Assembly (NCBI GenBank): GCA_015680685.1 | Contig: MNCI01035277.1 | Location: 80,462 to 144,461 of the forward strand | Reading direction: 5' to 3' | Source: Gnetum montanum | Lineage: Eukaryota > Streptophyta > Gnetopsida > Gnetales > Gnetaceae | Length of the DNA: 64,000 bases | In this document: one piece after another, positions 56,771-64,000 of the stretch | How positions within the stretch are numbered: position 1 is the stretch's first letter | Layout of the letters: every line of letters begins with the position of its first letter | The notes under the pieces: generated by a model | The model's input: only the letters and a program-made list of their open reading frames with translations | Database searches by the model: none | Told to the model about the DNA's origin: nothing | Translations under genes and position numbers: made by a program

Positions 56771-56999
56771 AATATCTATATAAAAAAGATTATTATCAAA
56801 CATAGGAATATCATTTATAAAACAAAATATTGCTATTAAATGTACAACATCATTTAATTAAATTCACAATTCTAGCTTGCGTAAAAATTTTACTATATAA
56901 AAGAAATGCTCTGCTTAAGTAGTCATTATGTACAAGATGTTCTTAGTTGGAAAGATGGTTGAGCTTGTCATACTGTAGTTCAGCAAACTTGACCAAGAC

Positions 57000-58288
57000 G
57001 TAAGGTTCACAAATACTAGCGGATCACAGCCAATCATATACCATTTTGGAGTAAATTCATCTTGAGAGAGATTCCAATAATACAGACTCAGAAGTTGTTA
57101 TGATCGTAAGTTTTACACGTGTCTTTACTCGAGCAACGATGATACATGAGCAATAATCTTATATGAGCCCGACGTCGTTCGTTTCTTTGGATTCAATTTC
57201 AAGTTACCTTCCTTTTCCTAAACCAGACATAACAGACAAAGCAGTAACAGTGTATTATGCATGGGAGAAGGTACATAGCATAAATTTCCTGTTCTATTAA
57301 CGAATAAAACGTCCAATGATGATAACACTCAGAACCAAGTGATCATAAACCACCCTCACAACCAATGTTCATGGAAACAAAACGTATCATTCACACAAAG
57401 AAGGTTGCTGGTTGCATCCACAAGAATTCAAGTTTTAGACAGTTCCTTGGCATAGTGTGTTATGCTTGGACCACAATCTTCTTTTGCCTTCGAATTTTAT
57501 GAATTGTAATTTCAATGCAACCACCTTTTACAACGACGGATAGACTGAATTGTTGCTAAGGTTAAACGAAACACAAGTTTGCATTTCTACGCAAGCTAGT
57601 AGAAATGTCTGGTCTGTTATGTCTGATTCTTAGTATGTTTTGATATATGGAGCGTACCCTGTTCTCCGTAGCTTAGCCAAAGTATAACCTCCTCTTCTAG
57701 AGTGGCTGTGATCAAGATCAAACTTAGGCCATAGTGGCTGAGAACCCAGCACCTTACCGTCACGAATTGGAAAGAAAATGCTTTCATTGACTCAGTGATA
57801 CACAAGAAGCCCTCATTGAATTATGATGGAAGCTTTTAAGCTTCTTCATTGCAGACTTTCTCGTTACAACAGAGTGAACAGACAGCCAATCACGTAATGC
57901 AGAGACAAGGTCCCAGACTCCCAGCCCAGTGTTGTTTTTGTTATAAGACAATGGTAACTTTGAAGATTATTTGAGAAGCCGTCCACCGTATTTATCTCTA
58001 TCTTCGCCGATTCCTCCTGGCAAAGATATATTTTCACTTATCTCTTGCATGTCCATGAAGCCCTGCATTCTGTAATCTGAATTCTCTTTCCACATTTGAT
58101 ATATTCAGTCCTTGCTTTGGCTGCTCCCCCTGCTTTTAAGGTCTTCTCTGCTTGTTTCTGTAATCTTGTATAAGCAATGAGGGTTTGGGGCATGATTGGC
58201 ACTGGTGTACTTCTTTCATTCATTCAGTTCAATCCTAAATATTGTTTACTTATTTCGTTGATTGATTAGAAGTGATAGTAAAGTGCTG
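57000..58288. other. Low-copy-looking DNA, no confirmed gene
   Basis: Base composition is more balanced here and no element in the window matches it. A 33-codon minus-strand frame (58068-57967, MQGFMDMQEISENISLPGG...) has the look of a short first exon but no identifiable family; other frames are short. It may be host flanking sequence or a pseudogene. Confidence 0.35.
58276..58288 (+). repeat. Target-site duplication, left copy
   Basis: ATAGTAAAGTGCT, repeated exactly at 59118-59130, flanks the GC-rich insert. Confidence 0.85.
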
Positions 58289-59117
58289 GAACAAGAGCTG
58301 ACATGACAACACGCGCCGGCGGAGGCGGCTCAGGCCCAGCTCATTGACGAGATCCGGGCCTAGGCCCAGGTAAGAGAGGAGCTGCGACAAGAGGACGCAG
58401 CCCGTAGAGCCCAAGAAAAGGTGGCAAGGGAAGAGCAGGAATGCATACAGGAGGAGGAGCAGTGACAAAGACAGCTTGACCGGGCATCATCTTGGGCATT
58501 AGTTGTGAAAGCTCGTGGGGGGAGCTCCGGCAACATATCCGGCGAACATTAGCAAGATTTCATCCGGACACAGGGACTTGGTGGATCGGAGCAGGCGAGA
58601 ATCCACTATGCAAAGCATTCAACAGGCAGCGAACTTCATGGACACTGAAGAGCACCACAACACCTTGAACCTGCTCCATGAGCTTGAACGTCCACAATGC
58701 ACATCTGCCGACCCGCCCCTAAGGGCCCTCCCCTGCTAGCAACACATGTGCTTTTTGCTTCCCCTGCCCCCCAAGTTTTTGGGTTTGCCTCCCATGCTCG
58801 TTGGTTGTTGGTGGGGGTGCACCCCCCCTCTGTTGTTTTGGTGGTAGTGGGGTGCGCCCCCCTCTCTGTTGCTGTTGGGGGTGCACCCCCTCCCTCTTTG
58901 TTGTTGTTGGGGGTGTGCTCCTCCCCCCCTCCCCCCATTTTTGCGCTTCGAAGGGCCCCCGGGACGAAAGTGCTTTCATTTTGGGGTGCCGAGGCTCCTG
59001 CTTCGGGGTTCCACCCCCTCCACTATCCCTGTGGGCCATCCCTGATGACCCTTAAACTGTATACTCTTTTGTACTATAATTTTCAGTAATATAATCCCGA
59101 ACATTCTCTCAGAAAAA
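58289..59117 (+). mobile_element. GC-rich retroposed insert (829 bp) with 13-bp target duplication
   Basis: Clear GC-rich island in AT-rich surroundings. It begins GGAACAAGAGCTGAC, ends CTCTCAGAAAAAA, and exact 13-base direct repeats flank it, as for LINE-mediated reverse transcription of an mRNA. One frame near 58310-58470 is Glu/Arg/Gln/Ala-rich (REELRQEDAARRAQEKVARE), with stops, suggesting a decayed coiled-coil protein. The 3' part has a palindromic minisatellite and a plausible 3' end (CAGTAATATAATCCCG). The source gene is unknown. Confidence 0.65.
58808..58935 (+). repeat. Minisatellite with GGGGGTGCACCCCC palindromes
   Basis: Units of about 32-36 bases alternate a TTGTTG-type stretch with a self-complementary GGGGGTGCACCCCC (near 58813 and 58877), GGGGTGCGCCCCCC (58849) and a decayed fourth copy (58909). 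Long Gly/Pro/Val reading frames here are by-products of the repeat. Confidence 0.75.
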
Positions 59118-59984
59118 ATAGTAAAGTGCTTGGTTTCTCAAATCCTAAGGATTACTTTACAAATCCAGGTTCACTTAGAATTCAGAGAACAAGTGATGGG
59201 GTGTTGCAAATGGCTAATGTCGCTGCTGGGGATGAGGAGGAGGCCAGGGGTGAAGGTGACAAACTTGACGGATGTGGGTAGTATATTGATCAGAACATAC
59301 ACTGTGCAGAGTGGGTAGTATATTGATCAGAACATACACTGTGCAGCCAAATTCAAACAACAATCTACCTCTGCCCCCAGGAAAACTGGGTGCATCCGTG
59401 ACTTCTCTCTTCTACGAAGGAGTGGAATGCGAGCCATACCCGTGGATTCATATTCACCTAAACTCTGCTGCATCGGCACTGCTGAGGTCGTCCCCTGCCA
59501 TTGCAAAGCAGCATTTTGTGTTACACTCTGATCTCTCTCGCTGCGTCTCCCTCACAATTTCCTCCTCATCCTCCTCTCCTGCCTGCTTTGTCAATATCCG
59601 TAAAACCTTCCGTTCATGTTGATGACGCTTTCGTCTCAAGCTTTTCCCAGCGATCTCTGAACTTCGGAGGATCTGGGACTATTATCCCTTTGATCAATAG
59701 ATTTCCGTAAACCAGTTTTGCTTTTGTCAGTATCTATTTTGCTTTTCAGATTTTCCATTTCATCTGAACCAATTTAATGAAAGGTAAAAATCAAATTTGT
59801 CTACGGTCAGGTAGAACCATCAATGGAATAAAGCCAGTAGATGCTGCTTTACTGATCATGTTTTTGAATTTTTTTTACCACATCACTTAAATAGCAAAAT
59901 TGATACAATTAAAGAGCAAAATTGATACAACTAAAGAGCAAAATTGATGTAACCTGAAAATAAAATTAATATTCATATTCCAAA
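59118..59984 (+). other. Low-copy-looking DNA with short repeats and a candidate exon
   Basis: After the right target copy (59118-59130) comes a stretch with a tandem duplication of GGGTAGTATATTGATCAGAA... (59275-59308 and 59312-59345). At 59460-59710 the base composition is more balanced and two frames are Ser/Pro/Leu-rich like organelle targeting peptides, but no frame has a clear ATG or homology. A threefold 21-base repeat AAGAGCAAAATTGATACAA lies at 59893-59957. Confidence 0.35.
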
Positions 59985-60350
59985 AGGCAAAGGATTTGTA
60001 ACTTTATGCATAAAGGATTTGCATTTGAGATGTTGGTGTAACACTCATGGATTTTGTTAAGTACTATGATACTTTCAAAAGTTTTTGGAGCTATTAAAGA
60101 AAATATTTCTTCCTCTTTTTCTTTTGCCTTAAAAATGTTCTTTGAATTGCAAGGCACAAATAATAACCAGAAGAAGATGCTTAAAATGTCAATTGCTCAT
60201 CTACTATACAGAAGAAGATGCTTAAAATATCAATTGCTCATCTACATTATCAAAAAACTATAATGAGAGCTATTTAAGTTCAATGCTTAAATAAATGTAG
60301 ACCAATGATGACTCTAAGAAATTTAACCTCTACACAATTCTTCCCAAATC
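59985..60350 (+). repeat. Dispersed repeat G, longest copy
   Basis: Aligns in reverse with 33590-33690 (left part) and 22490-22700 (right part). It carries an internal duplication of AGAAGAAGATGCTTAAAAT and CAATTGCTCATCTAC (60170-60245) that is single in the 22.5-kb copy. No coding function is apparent. Confidence 0.75.
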
Positions 60351-60599
60351 ATTCGTTCTACTCTCTTTTTGATATATATACGAAACAGGTCACACCAACT
60401 TCTTACAAGACAACAACTTCTCATCAACCCATCATCCGTGCCAAGGCACGCATCACAAGTGACTCATTGCCAATTGATATGCAGATGGATCGCCACCACT
60501 TGTTCTAGCATGCTATTCCTGCTTATGCAAGAGGTGCTCTTAGATTTTGCACAAGCACTCAATGGCTGCACGAGCCTTTGATGTTGTTTCTTGAGTGGT
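60351..60599. other. Unassigned stretch left of H
   Basis: No match to other parts of the window and no supported gene. Confidence 0.4.
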
Positions 60600-61583
60600 T
60601 GGTAGAGGTGGTGACTATTGCTCCTTTTCTTTGGTGGTGGCAAGTGTCTTGTCTTTCATCATTTTAGACCATGAAGCCACAAGAGCATGCTGGATTGTAT
60701 CATTGGCATAGTGGATGATCCCTATCCTTTTGCAAAGTTTCTTGATGAGGCACGAAATGGATAGGGTTTTCTTTCCACATTCATTCTCCTTGAAATGTTT
60801 CTCGATCTTTAAGTAAATCAATTGTGAAAGATTTGTCAAAAATCACCCACTGAGGATGATGCATGCTCAGGCTGAAAAAGCAATCACCTTACTAGGCCTC
60901 ACCATTGGATTGAGGTGATAGGTCGTGATTTTGAAATAGGTGTGTTCCATTGGTGTGAGCGTGTCGAACTCCTTACAATCAACCCTGTAACATCGTTGGG
61001 TCCACTCCTTCTTAGCTTCAAGGTTAGCCTGTGTTGATAACTTTTCTAATTATGTTCCTGTGCCAGGTAACCTAAGCACCTGTGTGATTGCTTCAGCCGA
61101 ATAGGACACTTGGATGTCCTTAATCTTTATGATAGATCTTGGCCTTCTATTATTATAAAATAGGTATGTCTCTTCCATGTACCACTCCCCACTGGAAGTG
61201 ATAATTTGCCACATGGGAGAGGTTTGCAATTGTGTCTTAACCTCTGTTGGGGCATGTTTCAAAAATGGTCCAAAATTTAGTTCTTGGAGAATTGAGCGTT
61301 GGATGTTGCAAGGCCTGATGGTGTCAAGGTAGGCTTGTGTTAACATGACTTTAAGCCTTGGTGTTGGTCTTGGCAATTCTCCATGTTATGATTGTTCTGA
61401 GGCTACTTCTACTTCAAGAAGTTATCAAACAAATTCCACTTTGAGCTCCTCTCGAAGAGGTCCCATTGAATGGATTGCCACTAGTTCTTCTTGGGTCTAT
61501 TCCTGGTCCCTTCCTGTTCTTGGTTGTTTTTCCCTTGATTGGGATGGTCCTACATCCTACGGATGCTTTTCCTTTGGTGCCAT
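60600..61583 (-). pseudogene. H ORF2 (broken)
   Basis: Minus-strand ATG at 61583 (MAPKEKHP) after TGTGACCATAG. Fairly open frames follow: RSILQELNFGPFLKHAP, GEWYMEETYLFYNN, IIKIKDIQVSYSAEAI, MEHTYFKITTYHLNPMV, LIYLKIEKHF, LSISCLIKKLCKRIGI (60750-60700), which is the same domain as in B ORF2. The coiled coil is missing: homology ends near 60600. It is the best-preserved N-terminal domain of the C/D/F/H type. Confidence 0.7.
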
Positions 61584-62050
61584 CTATGGTCACAATGCAT
61601 CCACGGATTAGTAGATATAATGTATAACTTAAAACTCTTGGATACCTTTCCCTTTAGTCAGTTATACTTTGACTAAGGTTGGACCATGGCAGATTGAGTG
61701 TTTTGTTAGTTAATTAATTAGTTATTTATTTACTAATTATTCATTGTGAGTATCACTAGAGCTTGTTGGAAAGGTTTAACTCTTTTATCTTTGATGTTTG
61801 ATAGTTGATTTCCTAGTTAAACCTTTGTGAAGGTTAGAGAAATGGCGATTTTTTTTTTTGTGAAAAATGGTACATTTGTGGCCCCCATGATTGAGAGCTT
61901 ACCTCTGGTAGCTATAGGATCAAAGAACAGAGTAATTTGGGCAAATTGTTGGAAGCTTATGGACTTGGGAAGGCTTTGGGCTTTGAAAAATTGCAAAAAA
62001 TCTCCTTGTGTTATGAAGCAAATTGTAAAAATGGCAAAGTGTTCAGTGGT

Positions 62051-62150
62051 ATTTATAGTATTTTTCTCATGCATTGATAAGGCTTAGTCAATGGGGCCTC
62101 ATCGATGGGGTCAGCTACATCAAGTAGGCCTAGTCAACATAGCTATTGAC
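62051..62150 (-). promoter_or_regulatory. H internal array plus TATA box
   Basis: On the minus strand: TTGACTAGGCC, ACTTGATGTAG, CCCCATCGATGAGGCCCC, ATTGACTAAGCC and ATCAATGC, then ACTATAAATACC (62061-62050). The ORF2 ATG is about 470 bases on. It is the best-preserved internal array, with an intact CATCGATG. Confidence 0.55.
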
Positions 62151-62419
62151 CACCGTTAACTTTATTTGACTTTTCCAAAACTTAAAAAAAACAAGGAGTT
62201 TTTTAGTAAAATTAGAGTCAAATGGAAGCCTAAAAAGCCACAATTGAAATGAAAATAGTAGAAGAGGGAATTGGAGCTCAGAAAATTGAGAAATTGGAGA
62301 AAATAATGTAGAGAATGAATGTTATAAGATTATATAGGAGCACAAAGTGGAATGCACAATGAGGTGTGTGAAAGGTATGATTGCAATAATGTTAAGGGTA
62401 AGGGGCTTAACATTCCAAC

Positions 62420-62475
62420 CAAAAGATATGCAAGTAGGTCCTCCCCATTGTAGGCACATGCCTAGTTTTCCCTTG
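62420..62475 (-). other. Conserved noncoding block, H copy
   Basis: On the minus strand: AAGGGAAAACTAGGCATGTG, then CCTACAATGGGGAGGACCTA. Confidence 0.58.
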
Positions 62476-63154
62476 CATAACTTCAACTAAGGAGCCCATG
62501 GACTCCATTGGTAACTAATGGTAAGGAAGGTTAAGAATCTACTTGGAAGGATTGACTTAAGAATTCAAGTACATTTGACCAAATCAAGGGATCAAAAACA
62601 TGGACACTGGTAGTGAGGTTATGAGTAGTAGTGATGGATGACGGAGAAGGTGAAATGGATTCTCAAGTTGAGGTCATAAAAAGTCCCTTGTGGATTGCAT
62701 GTTTAAAATGACCAAAGAAGATCCATCCTTAGTGATGAGTGGCGAGGTACCCCTACACTCAACCATACGAATATGAGCGTGTACGCACGATCTGGTCGAA
62801 CTTTGCAGACTAAATACCTTAACGCCACAAGAAACGCTTGGGGTTAATCGTTCATTGTCTTCCCAGGCTTGCTTGTATGTGTCATGGTGTATGGTTAAGC
62901 AAGTCTGAGGTATATGATTTTTTTTGGTATTTTTCGGTTTATCTCCTAAGCTATGAGGGAAAGGATTGAGAAACTAACTAACTCTAACTAATGTCCTAAG
63001 TCTAAATTAACTAGCGTCAGCATCTGTTCCCACTTACCGTACACACCCTGAACCATGCAACTATGGCTACCAAACGCTAATCGTTACTGGGATCACCACA
63101 CATAACGCACGTGCTCGAAGTGGTCGTACTGAGGCACCTATTTAGCCTAAGTGT

Positions 63155-63440
63155 GATAAGCAGCCGATTCCTTGGCTAGCCGTACACACTGGTGGGTGCT
63201 CATAGCCAAGTCGTACTTATCACACGTTCTAGCCTAGCGATGAGTAGCCGATTCCTTGACTAGCCGTACACATTGGACTACTACTGGGATTACCAAGCGT
63301 AGATCCTGGAATACGCTACTGGGTTACCAAGCAGTCACAATGCTCGTAATCAAGTCATACTCACGCGTTGCGACGAGCAGCCGATTACTTGATTAGTCGT
63401 ACATATCCGTAGATGCTCGTAATCAAGTCGTACTCGTGCG
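63155..63440 (-). repeat. A2 LTR tandem units with paired inverted arms
   Basis: Three diverged units share CGATGAGCAGCCGATT.CTTG, TAGCCGTACA and TGCTCATAGCCAAGTCGTAC. In two units the arms pair perfectly with a 24-base loop: CTTGGCTA/TAGCCAAG (63171-63178, 63203-63210) and CTTGATTA/TAATCAAG (63388-63395, 63420-63427). The middle unit (63255-63262, 63347-63354) is split by a 60-base insert and has one mismatch. A1 lacks the array. Confidence 0.7.
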
Positions 63441-63680
63441 CACTAGGAAAGCAATAAATAACGATACAAAATAAAACCATGTACTGCAAGGTTTATCCAA
63501 TCAAGTTCATCTTTATTGCCGTACACAACTTGTGTTCAGGTTACAAAGTTGCTCGAATAAAGAGTCGTTCACTCTAGGACTCCTACTGCGGGCACATGGG
63601 AAATTAATCTAACTCTGGAGTGTTCAAACTGCCAGAGCTTCGCTACTTCTAGCCAGGATTGGGAAATGAAGGGAGTGCCG

Positions 63681-63802
63681 CCTCTTATTTATAGATATGG
63701 TAGCGGACCGCGATATCGCGTACGCGATATCGCAGGGAGAGACGTGATATCGCGTCGGCCACGATATCGCGTCGGCCGCGATATCGCGTACGTGATATTG
63801 CG
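63681..63802 (-). promoter_or_regulatory. A2 LTR promoter: six GATATCGCG palindromes plus TATA box
   Basis: Palindromes CGCGATATCGCG (two perfect 12-mers) and near copies centre near 63714, 63727, 63749, 63765, 63782 and 63796, joined by GTCGGCC or GTAC linkers. The TATA box CTATAAATA (63694-63686) is about 15 bases away on the minus strand. It is the least decayed version of the array in A1 and B and shows the ancestral motif. Confidence 0.68.
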
Positions 63803-64000
63803 GCTTGTGCAATTTGCGTCTCATCATACCCCCATGACTGAATGAAAACTTGTCCTCGAGTTCCTTACAATGATATCAGGTAGGTATGGGATTATTAAGG
63901 GGAAATGGAACTAATGGAATGACATGTGAACGGTTCCTTATTACAAGACTTGACACAACTGGTGTTCATGACAACAAGGGTGAACACCTTATTACAATGA

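Larger units (their letters stand above)
52822..57000. other. AT-rich DNA with old element scraps
   Basis: Very A/T-rich and without convincing reading frames. Two scraps are recognisable, a copia-type LTR (55413-55786) and a LINE RT fragment (56580-56770). A 26-base imperfect palindrome lies at 53152-53179 (GAGAATGTAAAAC/GTTACATTCTC). The rest I cannot assign. Confidence 0.5.
61584..62732 (-). other. H noncoding region before ORF2
   Basis: Minus-strand order: a stretch like 43300-43360 (next to the A2 joint), conserved block (62420-62475), internal array and TATA (62051-62150), AT-rich possible intron, splice-like site. Matches D1 and C2. The upstream polymerase is displaced by A2. Confidence 0.62.
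62733..63826 (-). repeat. A2 3' LTR, 1094 bp
   Basis: On the minus strand TGATGAGACGCAAATTG to CCACTCATCA. It is about 245 bases longer than the A1 LTR owing to extra repeat units at 63155-63440. TATA box CTATAAATAAGAGG at 63694-63681. GGCAATAAAGATG near 63520-63508 is the likely polyadenylation signal. Confidence 0.85.
62733..64000 (-). mobile_element. A2: 3' end of a younger A-family element, minus strand
   Basis: A complete 3' LTR (63826-62733 on the minus strand), its polypurine tract (63837-63827, GTCATGGGGGTA) and 163 bases of internal sequence matching A1 5797-5910. The remainder lies right of the window. CpG is far better kept than in A1, so it is the youngest insertion seen here. 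It interrupts H. Confidence 0.85.

Noticed and set aside
57617-57805. 62-residue minus-strand frame as a gene
   Set aside because: No ATG context, domain or matching neighbour. The length is expected by chance in this composition.
58636-59089. Gly/Pro/Val-rich frames of 84-130 residues on both strands
   Set aside because: They come from the palindromic GC-rich minisatellite, which opens several frames at once. No conserved domain.
63155-63440. CRISPR-like repeat-spacer array
   Set aside because: The units are inside a plant LTR, diverged and unevenly spaced, with no cas genes. All other evidence is eukaryotic.

Overview
The window looks like intergenic DNA from a seed plant with a large, repeat-filled genome. 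A gymnosperm would fit the AT-rich, deeply nested and slowly purged LTR retrotransposons, but the species cannot be read from the sequence. I see no intact host protein-coding gene, no rRNA gene and no functional tRNA gene. Almost everything is decayed LTR retrotransposon of one extended Ty3/gypsy group. Its protease, reverse transcriptase (RT) and integrase fragments, and its primer-binding sites matching the 3' end of tRNA-Asp, are of the Athila type. All LTRs start TGATG or TGATC and end in ATCA or a near variant.

Layout. 1-6769 (+): element A1, cut by the window edge, with gag and protease but no polymerase, inserted into the gag of B1. 6770-13680 (+): element B1 (gag, noncoding region, ORF2, start of 3' LTR). 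13704-20275 and 35446-42408: two copies of one compound unit holding tRNA-like tandem repeats, a gag scrap, minus-strand ORF2 and integrase (C1, C2) and a plus-strand LTR with gag (E1, E2). 21324-23338: AT-rich DNA with a LINE tail and a dispersed repeat. 23339-32434 (+): B2, the only element with both LTRs and a recognisable target-site duplication. 32435-35445: AT-rich DNA with a SINE-like copy. 42410-51288 (-): D1, the most complete gag-pol copy, damaged by assembly gaps. 51289-52821 (-): F, an LTR fused to the ORF2 region. 52822-58288: AT-rich DNA with a copia-type LTR and a LINE RT scrap. 58289-59117: a GC-rich retroposed insert flanked by a 13-bp duplication. 59118-60600: low-copy-looking DNA plus a dispersed repeat. 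60600-62732 (-): H, an ORF2 region. 62733-64000 (-): A2, a CpG-rich LTR and the end of an element continuing to the right.

How the parts work together. Comparing copies gives one ancestral plan: LTR, tRNA-Asp primer site, gag, protease, RT-RNase H-integrase, a long noncoding region with a conserved block, an internal promoter-like site (short-motif array plus TATA box), a conserved 3' splice-site-like sequence touching the start codon of a second gene (ORF2), ORF2, polypurine tract, LTR. ORF2 sits where envelope-like genes sit in Athila elements and would encode about 920 residues, with an N-terminal domain resembling the putative plant transposon protein family and a long coiled coil. Different copies lost different modules: A1 lost polymerase and ORF2, B lost protease and polymerase, F lost gag and polymerase. 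The internal array uses the same short motif as the LTR promoter of the same group: GATATC palindromes in B, CATCGATG/GGGGCC-like motifs in C, D, F and H. This coupled two-promoter layout is the best candidate here for an undescribed system.

Limits: all calls are by eye. Identities, ages and family names were not computed. Single Ns at 42409, 46506 and 46769 and a run at 4299-4485 mark assembly joins that remove parts of elements.
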